DNA from: Paenibacillus aceris
GTDB taxonomy: Bacteria; Bacillota; Bacilli; Paenibacillales; NBRC-103111
Assembly (NCBI RefSeq): GCF_017874035.1
Contig: NZ_JAGGKV010000024.1
Location: forward strand, 1 to 64,000
Reading direction: 5' to 3'
DNA length: 64,000 bases
Under the pieces are notes generated by a model. The model was not told the origin of the DNA. It worked only from the letters and a program-made list of their open reading frames with translations, and searched no databases. Both the position numbers and the translations under genes were made by a program. The stretch's first letter is position 1. Each line of letters opens with the position of its first letter. This document shows positions 1 to 8,936 of the stretch, piece after piece.

Positions 1-87
1 GTTCCCATCTCGAACACGACCGTTAAGCCCTCCAGCGTCGATGGTACTTGAACCGCAGGGTTCTGGGAGAGTAGAACGTTGCCAAGC
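1..87 (+). rRNA. rrf: 5S ribosomal RNA, 3' part
   Basis: The first 87 bases match the 3' three quarters of a bacterial 5S rRNA: the loop region starting GTTCCCATCTCGAACAC, the GGTACTTG segment, and the closing GGGAGAGTAGAACGTTGCCAAGC. The 5' end lies outside the window, so this is probably the end of an rRNA operon transcribed in the + direction. A terminator-like hairpin follows directly. Confidence 0.95.
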
Positions 88-92
88 AGTAT

Positions 93-123
93 GACTTCAC
101 TATAAAAAGTGGGGTCTTTTTTT
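93..123 (+). terminator. Rho-independent terminator of the rRNA operon
   Basis: GACTTCAC (93-100) pairs with GTGGGGTC (109-116) through eight pairs, two of them G-U, with a short A-rich loop and an immediate T-run. It lies 5 bases past the 5S end and fits termination of the rRNA operon. Confidence 0.8.
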
Positions 124-176
124 TACTTTTTTGTTTCCCTTATATTTATGGGGATTAATGGCACTCTTTGGTTTAC

Positions 177-944
177 TTACTTTCGTATCGCTTCAAAAAC
201 AAATTCCTGCGTCCTATTAGTCGGTGCTTTGCCATACTCAAAATCAGCCGATACGATCACATCCGAAAAGCCGATGCTTTCTAAAACGAGTTTAAATTCC
301 TCGATTCCATACCAACGTAAAGCAAAACGCTGCAATTCGGTCTGGATCAGTGCGCCGTTACGCCATTTTTCATATATGATATACGAAACTTTGTATTAAT
401 TGAAGAAATCTGCTTCTACAAGCTTGCCTTCCATTGTGATGATGTCTCCATTCGGTAAGTTGAATGTTGACGTTCCACCAAACTGCCCACACTCAAAGTT
501 CGTGTCAGGCAGGAAAATATCAAGAATAAGACGTCCACCTGGCTGAAGGTGTTGATAAAGTCGCCTTAAAGCGTTAAGTGACTCCTCTCTTTTTTCAATC
601 AACAAAAAAGAACCACCTGGAATAATAATAGCCTCATATTTATTGGGTAACGAAAGTTCTTGGAGATTTGAGTCATATAAATGGGGGACTAACTTTCGAT
701 CTTCACAACGTTGACGGCAAGAAGCCAGCATTTCAGGAGAGTAATCAACTCCATCTACAAGAAGACCTGATTCGAGAAGCGGAATGATTACACGCCCAGA
801 CCCGACCATTGCTTCAAGAATAGGACCCTTACAATGTTTAAGTCTGTCACGGTAATATTCTAAATCACCGCCAAGAGATTGACCGATTTTTTTAGTGAGG
901 TCATAGACTTCTGTACATAGTTCTCCATAGTAGCTAAAAGACAT
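177..944 (-). pseudogene. Class I SAM-dependent methyltransferase, interrupted by one in-frame stop
   Basis: The reading frame runs from ATG 944 to TAA 177 with one internal TAA at 396-398. The N-terminal 182 residues carry a Rossmann-type methyltransferase fold: EAMVGSGR (motif I), DGVDYSPEML, and a GGRLILDIF strand. After the stop the same frame continues for about 72 residues (YEKWRNG..., ALRWYG, EEFKLVLESIGF, FVFEAIRK), which is the normal C-terminus of this family. A C-to-T change of CAA (Gln) to TAA is the simplest explanation. The upstream Met at 950 lies only 2 bases from the GGAGGG box, so ATG 944 (8-base spacing) is the better start. It could still make a truncated protein, or be read through; I call it a nonsense pseudogene. 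The substrate cannot be told. Confidence 0.8.
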
Positions 945-1085
945 ACACATATCCCTCCATGAAATGGGTTTACTATTTTAACTCCAATATAGGCGATAGG
1001 AAAAATTTGGTCTATGGTACAATACAATTAAAACAAAATTTACCTTTTTAAGTCTAGGGGTTCGATTCGGCTTATATATGCCCCC

Positions 1086-1217
1086 ATGAGCCAGAGGAAG
1101 GCTGTGAATGTCATAAACGAGGAAGCATCACCTGACTTTGTTGTCAAGGACCTCCTAGACGCAGCAAAGTGGTTAGTTGGAGACCATGACAATCAAAATA
1201 AAAACATGGAGGCCTAG
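1086..1217 (+). CDS. Small hypothetical protein (43 aa)
   Basis: A short open frame starts at ATG 1086 (MSQRKAVNVINEEA) and ends at TAG 1215-1217, one base before the ATG of the next gene. It encodes a soluble, mixed-charge peptide with a likely amphipathic helix (DLLDAAKWLVG) and no membrane segment. The close spacing to the next gene suggests translational coupling, and the RBS of that gene (GGAGG, 1208-1212) lies inside its last codons. No good RBS precedes it (only a weak AGGGG about 30 bases upstream), so it may be a real small gene or the end of a decayed larger one. I do not recognise the family. Confidence 0.4.
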   Translation: MSQRKAVNVINEEASPDFVVKDLLDAAKWLVGDHDNQNKNMEA

Positions 1218-1218
1218 T

Positions 1219-1497
1219 ATGAAAAATCCTACCAACAATCCATTTAATGTCGAGACACTTGATTCAAATGTAAAACAAACTCAGTCGGATACGCTAGACG
1301 AGAGAGCTTCCTTTAACGATGTAATCCAACATGGGGATATTGTTCAAGGCTTCCAAGCTCCTAAACGATTAGAACAATTTCCAAAGTGGTATCAGAATCC
1401 CCGAAGAATTTATGCAATGCTATCGGTACTCGGTTTTGCTTTGTATATGATCTATCAGATTATCCAAATTATCACGGCTATCGCATCAGGGAAGTAG
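1219..1497 (+). CDS. Small membrane-anchored hypothetical protein (92 aa)
   Basis: The start ATG 1219 sits 6 bases after GGAGG, better than the in-frame ATG at 1177, which has no RBS. The first ~65 residues are polar and Asn/Asp/Gln-rich (NPFNVETLDSN). One hydrophobic helix near the C-terminus (about residues 69-90, rich in Ile/Leu/Tyr) would anchor it in the membrane with only a few residues after it. This tail-anchored layout is all that can be seen; no enzymatic motif or family was recognised. Confidence 0.6.
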   Translation: MKNPTNNPFNVETLDSNVKQTQSDTLDERASFNDVIQHGDIVQGFQAPKRLEQFPKWYQNPRRIYAMLSVLGFALYMIYQIIQIITAIASGK

Positions 1498-1611
1498 ATG
1501 GAATTGGATTACGCCGAAGCTGATTTTGGGCAAGCCGGGTAGATTTTTCAATAACTTTGGAGTACAATAGTTTAATTCTAGATATTACATCATAAGTGAG
1601 GTTTAGCAGAA

Positions 1612-2559
1612 ATGAATGCAGTTGCAAAAGTAAGCAAGTTTGTAGGAGGAACATTTTCTCTGTGGGTCATTGTATTTGCTTGTCTGGGATTTTTTTGGCC
1701 TGAGGTCTTTAAGCCGTTAAAAGGTTACATTTCCATTTTTCTTGGCATCGTCATGTTCGGGATGGGACTTACGCTGTCCTCTGCCGATTTCCGCGAAGTA
1801 TTTCGTCGTCCGCTAGAAGTGTTGATTGGCGTTGTCGGCCATTATATTATTATGCCGCTGCTAGCCTATGTGCTGGCGATTGTGTTGAAGCTCCCGCCCG
1901 AAATAGCGGTTGGCGTCATTCTCGTCGGCTGCTGTCCGAGCGGCACTTCCTCCAATGTGATGGCGTTGCTTGCAAAAGGTGACGTTGCGCTTGGTGTTTC
2001 CATCGCTTCGGTTTCTACGCTGATCGCGCCGCTGGCAACACCAGCTTTAATCAGCCTGCTTGCGGGACGCTGGATGCCGATTGATGGCGGAGCGCTCATT
2101 AAGGACATTCTAATGGTTGTTATTCTCCCTATTATTCTTGGTGTTATCGTAAAGAGTCTGTTTAAAAAACAAGCCGAAGCCAGCGTTCAGGCGCTTCCGC
2201 TCGTATCCACACTGGCAATTGTCATCATTGTGGCTATTGTAGTAGGCGGCAGCAAAGCCAAAATTATTGAAAGCGGGTTGCTTATTTTTGCAGTCGTCAT
2301 TTTGCACAATGGTCTTGGCTATTTGTTGGGTTACGGGTTCGCTAAGCTGTTCCGGATGAATTATAGCAAACGCAAAGCGATTATGTTTGAAACAGGGATG
2401 CAGAACTCCGGTCTTGGAGCTGCTTTGGCTTCTGCTCATTTCAGCCCGATCGCAGCCGTTCCGAGTGCAATCTTTAGTGTGTGGCATAACATTTCCGGTT
2501 CCCTGATGGCCACTTGGTTTGCGCGCCGTGCTGAGAAAGAGGACTTGAAGAAAAGCTAA
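1612..2559 (+). CDS. Bile acid:sodium symporter (BASS) family transporter
   Basis: A 315-residue integral membrane protein with about nine or ten hydrophobic helices. The BASS signature is visible: GMGLTLSSADF in the N-terminal half, VGCCPSGTSSNVMALLAKGDVALGVS in the central crossover region, and ETGMQNSGLGAALA in the C-terminal half. Length is typical for bacterial members such as YocS of Bacillus. Family members carry out sodium-coupled uptake of small organic acids (pantoate, 2-keto acids and similar); the true substrate cannot be read from sequence. The gene stands alone, with a strong terminator 40 bases downstream. Confidence 0.93.
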   Translation: MNAVAKVSKFVGGTFSLWVIVFACLGFFWPEVFKPLKGYISIFLGIVMFGMGLTLSSADFREVFRRPLEVLIGVVGHYIIMPLLAYVLAIVLKLPPEIAVGVILVGCCPSGTSSNVMALLAKGDVALGVSIASVSTLIAPLATPALISLLAGRWMPIDGGALIKDILMVVILPIILGVIVKSLFKKQAEASVQALPLVSTLAIVIIVAIVVGGSKAKIIESGLLIFAVVILHNGLGYLLGYGFAKLFRMNYSKRKAIMFETGMQNSGLGAALASAHFSPIAAVPSAIFSVWHNISGSLMATWFARRAEKEDLKKS

Positions 2560-2599
2560 GCTGCATTTTTACTACGAAAATGTTAATTGGAGAGTTAAG

Positions 2600-2633
2600 A
2601 GTCGGTATCCTATGCGGGTACCGGCTTTTTTTT
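2600..2633 (+). terminator. Rho-independent terminator after the BASS transporter
   Basis: AGTCGGTATCC (2600-2610) pairs with GGGTACCGGCT (2616-2625 and the following T), leaving a 5-base loop, followed by a run of eight T's. Confidence 0.85.
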
Positions 2634-2790
2634 GCCATGTATCTACAAAAAACAATCAGTGACAATGAGCGCAACTAATGACTATTTGCGATATATCGCC
2701 ACAAGAACAGCCTTCAACAGACGATCTGAACAAGCGGGGACTATCGACGGCAAACAGAACCCTCCATTAAGATGAGACTAGTTGGCTTTG

Positions 2791-2992
2791 AAGCATTTTA
2801 TCGGAAAGCTGTTTCAGCCCAATACGTAGCATCGGGACTATCAGCTGTCATTGATGCGGCTGCTGGTTGATCTCCTTAAATTCGGGCAGGAATTGTCTAT
2901 CCCTCTGGACCGGATTATCGAATTGATATGGCTAAGAAATGGCTTAAGGAATGCTAGGCATGACGCCGGGACAATACCGTGAAGAAGGGTAG
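2791..2992 (+). pseudogene. Decayed AraC-type regulator remnant
   Basis: Two fragments in different frames resemble an AraC-family regulator. At about 2830-2930 one frame reads YQLSLMRLLVDLLKFGQE, like the helical linker of these regulators. At about 2955-2992 another frame reads LGMTPGQYREEG and a stop, the usual last residues of an AraC HTH domain. The HTH core is missing, so this is a deleted and frameshifted remnant. It lies upstream of the GH2 gene, where such a regulator would be expected. Confidence 0.4.
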
Positions 2993-3440
2993 GTGTGATG
3001 GGGCAGAATCCTCTTATTTGAAGATCATGAGGATTCTGCAATCAATTATATTAGAATATTCATACAAAAAATGAGGATTTCAAATGTACACAAAGATGAA
3101 TATCAAGGATAATAAGTAATGTAGCATGCAAAGGGAGATACGATTCGTATCTTCTTTGATAAGAAGGAGGCGAGAGAATTTTTTAAAAAATGAAGAGAAT
3201 ATTTTGGGGTTGCGGCGATATCGATAGATACGGAAGGCATGATAAAGGCGCAATGTAGAGATAATCCAACGAGCGGTCTATTTCGAACAGATGAAACGGA
3301 GGAATGTTTGACTCAAAATGATGAATGTAATCCAAAGAACGATCCTATTGCCCAATCGTTATTGTAAGCGCTTACCCACAAATTGAAGCGTTTCAAGATT
3401 CGAAAAAGATGCAAATTGTGTACAGGGAGGATTAGGGAGA
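2993..3440 (+). other. Intergenic leader upstream of the GH2 gene
   Basis: About 450 bases without a supported gene. It holds an ORF scrap with no start (frame open 3194-3367, reading REYFGVAAISIDTEG and later acidic/Asn-rich residues), preceded in the same frame by a stop and FFDKKEAREFFKK. I do not recognise it. It also holds the CRE at 3363-3376. No convincing sigma-A promoter was seen, although TTGACT at 3308-3313 is a possible -35. Confidence 0.4.
3363..3376 (+). promoter_or_regulatory. Catabolite-responsive element (CcpA site), GH2/GH35 genes
   Basis: TGTAAGCGCTTACC contains the perfect 12-base palindrome GTAAGCGCTTAC and matches the CRE consensus at all but the last position. It lies 65 bases before the GH2 start codon, the usual place for carbon catabolite repression of a secreted glycosidase. 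Confidence 0.75.
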
Positions 3441-6400
3441 ATGAAATTTTCATGGAAAATTATAGGGATGTTAATGGCAGTAGTCATGCTGAGTCCATTG
3501 TCGTTAAACCTTGTCGCATACGGTGCTCCAATGATTGCTTCTGCCAATGCGACTACCATAGCAAATGACGGAACCCGTAATATCGACTTTAACGATGACT
3601 GGCAATTCTATCTTGCAACACGTACTCCAACCGTCAATACGGGTGGGGTAAAAAACGGATTGCAAGACCCTGTGGGTGCACCTAGTACGGCGGAGATTAT
3701 TAATCCCGCTTTCGACGCTAGTTCATGGAGAACCGTTAATGTCCCTCACGACTGGAGTATTGAAGGACAGAAGGTTTCCACGGGAAGCAACTCTCAAGGC
3801 TACCTGCAGGGCGGTTTGGGATGGTACCGGAAAAGCTTTGTTTTGCCAGATACGATGAGCGACAAGAAAGTTTCCATTGACTTTGATGGTGTCTACGCTG
3901 ACTCGATTGTGTACGTTAACGGTAATATGATTGGTGAGTATCCAAGCGGTTATACAGGATTCTCTTATGATATTACGCCATATCTCACATATGGGAATGA
4001 TAACCCGAACGTTATCGTTGTTAAGGTACAGAACATGTCCCCATCAGGACGCTGGTATACAGGATCAGGTATTACAAGACCGGTTCACCTGGTTGTGACT
4101 GACAAGACACGCTTTCTACGAAATGGCATTACGTATTCAACTGATCATCTGGAAGCTCTCTACAATGCAGCTCACAGCGCAGATTTGATTGTGAGTGCCG
4201 ATATCTATTCTGAAGCTTCCAACGGTGTTGCTAAGATTCGGACCTCCGTCATCGATGCTAACGGTAATGTCGTAGCGACTAGTACGAGTGATCCAGTTGA
4301 TTATAATCCCTCAACAAAGCTCACTTTGAACGATGGCATTATGGTACCTAACGTTCACCTGTGGTCTACGAACGATCCGTACCTCTACACAATTCGTACT
4401 GAACTGATCACCGAGATTAATGGAGGGACGGGTCCAAGTGTTGTAGATACACTGGATACCTCTTACGGTTTCCGCTGGATTAAGATGGCGCACGTGGATA
4501 CCACGAATGCCAATACGATTGCTAATTCCGGAGGTTTTTATCTCAATGGCGTTTATACCAAACTTCAAGGTGTTGATCTGCATCATGATGACGGATCGCT
4601 TGGAGCTGCAAGCAGCCTGGATGCCGCCATGCGTAAATTCAAAATCTTGAAGGATATGGGTGTTAATGCTTACCGCACATCCCACAATCCTCCAAGCAGA
4701 GAGGTCATCGCTGCCTGTGAACGCCTCGGTATCGTTGTCATGGAAGAAGCCTTTGATGGATGGGGGGCTGCCAAGGCGACATATGACTTCGGAAACTGGT
4801 TCTTGACAACTGTCCCTGAGGAATGGAAAGGGTCAACTCTTGCTCCGGTTCCTTCGACTCCAGGCGCTCAATACATGTGGAGTGATTGGGTCATCCAAGA
4901 AATGGTTAACCGCGACAAGAACTCACCAGCCATTATTATGTGGTCCATAGGCAACGAGATCCGCGGAGTTGGCACTAAGCCTGCGTGGATGAACACTCAA
5001 ACGATGTATGGCGTAAGCGCATTCAATGAGTATAGCGAGTCCATCCGCTTGATGCGTGATGTACAGGCATTGGATCCGACTAGACCCATTGTTATGGGGG
5101 GCGACCAAGAGCGGACACCGCCGTCAACCACCTCAAGTCCTTGGGGGCTCATTAACAATACGCTAAACGGTTATGGCCTTAACTACAACACAGCTCAATC
5201 CGTCGACGTTCTAATGACTCGATTCCCGAACACGTCCTTCTTTGAGTCCGAATCCTCCTCTCAAACGAGTGCTCGCGGGGTCTATCAGGATCCGAGCTTG
5301 GTGAATACCGGTGTCAACCAGACGCCAGGTTCTCGCGGGACATCGTCTTACGACAATAACTTCGCATCTTGGACGATGGGTAACGAGTATGGTCTTAAAA
5401 AAGACCGTGACCGCAAGGCATTTATCGGACAATTTATCTGGTCCGGCTTTGATTACATTGGTGAACCTACTCCTTATAGCATTTATCCGGTAGGTGTTTC
5501 TTCTTTCGGTGCTATCGATACCGCAGGCTTTCCTAAGGATTCCTTCTATCTCTTTAAGAGCCAATGGAACCCGCAGCCTATGGCGCATATCCTTCCGATG
5601 AACTGGACCAATTGGCGTCAGGGAGAGACGGTCGATGTTTGGGTAAACACGAATCAGCAAAGCGCAGAGCTTTTCTTAAACGGTGTTTCTCTCGGCCGCA
5701 AGAGTTTCGACGTAAAGACAACGAATTACGGGAAGCAATACTATGAAACATCTGAAGCTACTCAAGATGACAAACTCAACACAAGCAACACAAACACTGG
5801 CGGTTACCTCAGCCCTAACGGAAGCAGCGGTAAGCTGCACTTAACATGGAAAGTACCGTTTACGCCCGGTACCTTGGAGGTTAAGACTTATGCAGATACG
5901 ACCAGTAACGTGGTTACAGCGACGGATGTAGTTAAAACGGCTGGCCAAGCGTACATGGTAAGTATGACTCCTGACAAAAAGGTAATTACAGCAGACGGCA
6001 GAAGTCTTTCCTACATTGAAGCTGATATTATCGACAAGGATGGAAATATAGTCCCGGATGCCGGCAACCTGGTTAAGTTTGACGTAACTGGCGGTGCTAT
6101 CGTCGGGGTGGACAACGGCAAGCAGGAGAGCAGCGAGCTCTACAAGTGGGGGAATGTTGAGCGCAATACGCACTCCGAACGCAGTGCATACAATGGCAAG
6201 GTTCTGGTGATTGTTCAATCCAACAAAGGCCAAACGGGTCCAATTACGGTCAATGCCTCTTTTGATGGCTCTTTGCCAGCACAGGCTACAGTATTTGCTC
6301 AAGCAGCGAACGCGACAGGCAACGCGGGCATTGTGCCGGTAAACGTTAGCGTTATGAAAGACAGTATCGTTAACCTGCCGTCAAGCGTTACCGTTGTTCA

Positions 6401-8897
6401 TGCGGATGGCACGACTTCTCAGTCCTCTGTAAATTGGACGAATGTCCCATCCACAAACGTAGTAGGAACTTTCCAGGCTACTGCGCAAGTAGACGGTCTC
6501 CAAGCAGTTGCTAACGTGAGCGTATACGATTTTGCTAATGCTTCCGTTAACCTATCTGTGGCAGCAGGTGACATTCCGGTCTTGCCGGCACATGTAAAAG
6601 TCGACTTTACGAATGGTCTCAGTGTAAGCATGCCGGTCGTTTGGCCTAGTCTTACATTAAGTCAGGTTCAGTCTAGCGGTGCCCTAACGGTTGAAGGCCA
6701 AATTGCAGATCTAGCTCATAAAGCAATTGCCACAATCAATGTTTCGAATTCCTTTACGCCAAACGTTAATCTTGCTGCTAGTGCAGCAGGAACAGGGGCC
6801 CAAGATACTGTTTCGGCAACGGGACCCGTAGCTACAGCAACGTTCACAAACGGAACCTCCTATCCGAATTTAATGTTGGATGGAAATAAGACTAGCGGAG
6901 GATGGACCAACAAATACAGTATTGCTGCAACGGCAAACTTGCCGGCTGTCAACAATACACGTCCTTATGAGTTTGTGCAGGTAAACTGGCCTCAATTCAA
7001 TACCTTTAGTTCTATCAAGCTGTACTTCACCACGGGTGGTTCTGCACCAACAACCAATCTGCCGAAATCGCTAGATGTTCAGTATTGGGATGGTTTACAT
7101 TGGGTTTCTGCAGGCAACCAGAACGTTGTATGGGCAACTGCATCTAATCAAGAAAGCGCAGTAACTTTTAACATGGTCACCACGACAAAGATTCGAATCG
7201 GCATGGAGAACGCAACTCCGTACTCGGCCACTGCCGGCGGTATGACGATCACCGAGCTTGAAGTCTACGGCAACAAGCCTAAAGACCTTGCGATCACGAG
7301 TATCCAACCGGTTAGTGTTACAACACAAGCAGGGGTAGCACCTGTATTACCGACAGTCGTTCAAGCCGTGTATGAGGATGGATCAACGGCACAGACTACT
7401 GTCACTTGGGATAGTATAGATGCCTCCTCCTATGCACAGCAAGGAAACTTCGAGGTTCAAGGCACAGTGAATGGTACGACCATCAAAGCCAAGGCGAGTG
7501 TAACGGTAACTCCTGCCCCGGCTAACACGAATATTCAGCTTGCTGCGAACCATCCGAATGTGACATCTGTCGATTCTACTGCACATACAGCGACAGTGAT
7601 AAATGGAACAACGGTTCAACAAATCACAGATCAAGTGACATCGAGCGATGCCTCGAGGCAAACCTATATCGTTACGGATGCAGGTGGCACAGCCAAGACT
7701 TCCGGAGCGCTAGTGAGCGGAGATAAGCTCATTGTAACGGCTGCAGACGGAACGACGCAGGCTATCTATATGATTAATGTTGCTCAGCCGACTGCTGCAG
7801 ATATCGCTTCTGGCATTACGAGCATAGCAGCACCGGCAAAAGATGCGACAAATCTGACGCTCCCGACTGTACCTGACGGCTATACGGTGACGATAAAGAG
7901 CTCAGATAATACGTCGGTCATTCAAACCGATGGAACGATTATCCCGCAAAGTGCAGATACGACGGTGAATCTCGTCCTGGAAGTGACCCGGACATTGGAT
8001 GGTGCAAAAGCGCTTACTGGCAGCCTGCCAGTCGTTGTACCGGCCAAAACGGTCGCAGCAGCACCTGCGGCAACGTTAACTGAAACAGGCGCCGTATATC
8101 CAGGCCAATCGTTTGATCTAACCTATGGATTAAGCAATCTGGGTTCTATCGTAAATGGAGGCGTATATGCGGAAGAATTGACTGTCAATTATGATCCAAC
8201 TCAATTGCAGTTAGGTACGGTAGCGCCGTTGAAAGATGGTATTTTTGTAATCCAGGCAGGAACGCCTGGGCACGTTCGAATCATTTCGGCGAGTCAAGGA
8301 GCCGCTAATGCCATTATGAGCGACAACAGTGCAGCGATCTTGAAGCTGAGCTTCCAGGTGAATCCAGCGGTAGTAGCGGCGACCAGTACCGTCTCCTTGT
8401 CGGAAGTAGCTGTTTCTGATAGCCATGGAGTTGAAACGCAAATACAAGGCGCATCCAGCAGCGTACAAATTACGACCGTGGATAAAACAGCGTTAAATAC
8501 GCTGATCGCAACCGCACAAGCGAAATACGATGCGGCTGTCGAAGGAAGCAACCCGGGACAATATCCGGTTGGATCGAAAGCGGTTCTTCAAGCAGCGATC
8601 ACTGCTGCGCAAACCGTGGCCAACAACTCGGCAGCGACACCAAATCAAGTGGGGCAAGCGGTGAATGATTTGAATGCAGCGCTGCAATCCTTCCTTGCAT
8701 CGATCAATGTTGCGATTCCTGGGGATCTGAGCGGTGACGGCAAAATCAGCATCGGCGACTTGGCTATTGTGGCTAGTCACTATGGAGAAACGAAGAGCAG
8801 TCCGAACTGGCTGGCGAGCGCGGATACCAATAACGATGGCGTGATTGATATTACCGATCTTGCGAGCGTAGCACAGAACATTATTTCGCAACAGTAA
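3441..8897 (+). CDS. Secreted multidomain GH2 glycosidase with cohesin-FIVAR-dockerin tail
   Basis: A 1818-residue secreted enzyme. A signal peptide covers about residues 1-29. GH2 modules follow: sugar-binding jelly roll (about 45-225), Ig-like (228-345) and TIM barrel (355-665). The acid/base is Glu506 in MWSIGNE; the likely nucleophile is Glu604 in FESESSS, aligned with the GSETAS motif of relatives. Next come a GH2 C-terminal-type domain (about 835-945), bacterial Ig-like repeats (955-1105), a discoidin/F5-8-like carbohydrate-binding region (1108-1270), another Ig-like repeat (1281-1360), a cohesin (1540-1670, PGQSFDLTYGL and YDPTQLQL), one FIVAR helical module (1681-1750) and a type I dockerin (1760-1818) with two complete calcium loops (DLSGDGKISIGD, DTNNDGVIDITD). 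It probably removes terminal beta-linked galactose or a related sugar from plant polysaccharides. No LPXTG or SLH anchor is seen. RBS GGGAGG precedes ATG. The next gene, with the same tail, follows 39 bases later. Confidence 0.93.
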   Translation: MKFSWKIIGMLMAVVMLSPLSLNLVAYGAPMIASANATTIANDGTRNIDFNDDWQFYLATRTPTVNTGGVKNGLQDPVGAPSTAEIINPAFDASSWRTVNVPHDWSIEGQKVSTGSNSQGYLQGGLGWYRKSFVLPDTMSDKKVSIDFDGVYADSIVYVNGNMIGEYPSGYTGFSYDITPYLTYGNDNPNVIVVKVQNMSPSGRWYTGSGITRPVHLVVTDKTRFLRNGITYSTDHLEALYNAAHSADLIVSADIYSEASNGVAKIRTSVIDANGNVVATSTSDPVDYNPSTKLTLNDGIMVPNVHLWSTNDPYLYTIRTELITEINGGTGPSVVDTLDTSYGFRWIKMAHVDTTNANTIANSGGFYLNGVYTKLQGVDLHHDDGSLGAASSLDAAMRKFKILKDMGVNAYRTSHNPPSREVIAACERLGIVVMEEAFDGWGAAKATYDFGNWFLTTVPEEWKGSTLAPVPSTPGAQYMWSDWVIQEMVNRDKNSPAIIMWSIGNEIRGVGTKPAWMNTQTMYGVSAFNEYSESIRLMRDVQALDPTRPIVMGGDQERTPPSTTSSPWGLINNTLNGYGLNYNTAQSVDVLMTRFPNTSFFESESSSQTSARGVYQDPSLVNTGVNQTPGSRGTSSYDNNFASWTMGNEYGLKKDRDRKAFIGQFIWSGFDYIGEPTPYSIYPVGVSSFGAIDTAGFPKDSFYLFKSQWNPQPMAHILPMNWTNWRQGETVDVWVNTNQQSAELFLNGVSLGRKSFDVKTTNYGKQYYETSEATQDDKLNTSNTNTGGYLSPNGSSGKLHLTWKVPFTPGTLEVKTYADTTSNVVTATDVVKTAGQAYMVSMTPDKKVITADGRSLSYIEADIIDKDGNIVPDAGNLVKFDVTGGAIVGVDNGKQESSELYKWGNVERNTHSERSAYNGKVLVIVQSNKGQTGPITVNASFDGSLPAQATVFAQAANATGNAGIVPVNVSVMKDSIVNLPSSVTVVHADGTTSQSSVNWTNVPSTNVVGTFQATAQVDGLQAVANVSVYDFANASVNLSVAAGDIPVLPAHVKVDFTNGLSVSMPVVWPSLTLSQVQSSGALTVEGQIADLAHKAIATINVSNSFTPNVNLAASAAGTGAQDTVSATGPVATATFTNGTSYPNLMLDGNKTSGGWTNKYSIAATANLPAVNNTRPYEFVQVNWPQFNTFSSIKLYFTTGGSAPTTNLPKSLDVQYWDGLHWVSAGNQNVVWATASNQESAVTFNMVTTTKIRIGMENATPYSATAGGMTITELEVYGNKPKDLAITSIQPVSVTTQAGVAPVLPTVVQAVYEDGSTAQTTVTWDSIDASSYAQQGNFEVQGTVNGTTIKAKASVTVTPAPANTNIQLAANHPNVTSVDSTAHTATVINGTTVQQITDQVTSSDASRQTYIVTDAGGTAKTSGALVSGDKLIVTAADGTTQAIYMINVAQPTAADIASGITSIAAPAKDATNLTLPTVPDGYTVTIKSSDNTSVIQTDGTIIPQSADTTVNLVLEVTRTLDGAKALTGSLPVVVPAKTVAAAPAATLTETGAVYPGQSFDLTYGLSNLGSIVNGGVYAEELTVNYDPTQLQLGTVAPLKDGIFVIQAGTPGHVRIISASQGAANAIMSDNSAAILKLSFQVNPAVVAATSTVSLSEVAVSDSHGVETQIQGASSSVQITTVDKTALNTLIATAQAKYDAAVEGSNPGQYPVGSKAVLQAAITAAQTVANNSAATPNQVGQAVNDLNAALQSFLASINVAIPGDLSGDGKISIGDLAIVASHYGETKSSPNWLASADTNNDGVIDITDLASVAQNIISQQ

Positions 8898-8936
8898 TTG
8901 TCTATACAAAGAAGAAATGGTTGGGGGAGGGCATTT

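Noticed and set aside
109-399. Open frame of 96 codons on the + strand
   Set aside because: It lies opposite the C-terminal half of the interrupted methyltransferase gene, which reads clearly in the minus frame, and has no RBS or family-like sequence.
1050-1086. Possible tRNA 3' end (GGGGTTCGATTC)
   Set aside because: The TTCGATTC string resembles a T-loop, but no acceptor stem, anticodon arm or D arm can be folded around it.
5211-5660. 149-codon minus-strand frame within the GH2 gene
   Set aside because: A shadow of the GH2 barrel, which carries clear catalytic motifs in the + frame.
8898-8936. Upstream ATG for the GH35 gene
   Set aside because: It overlaps the end of the GH2 gene without an RBS, while ATG 8937 has GGGGGAGGG at a good distance.
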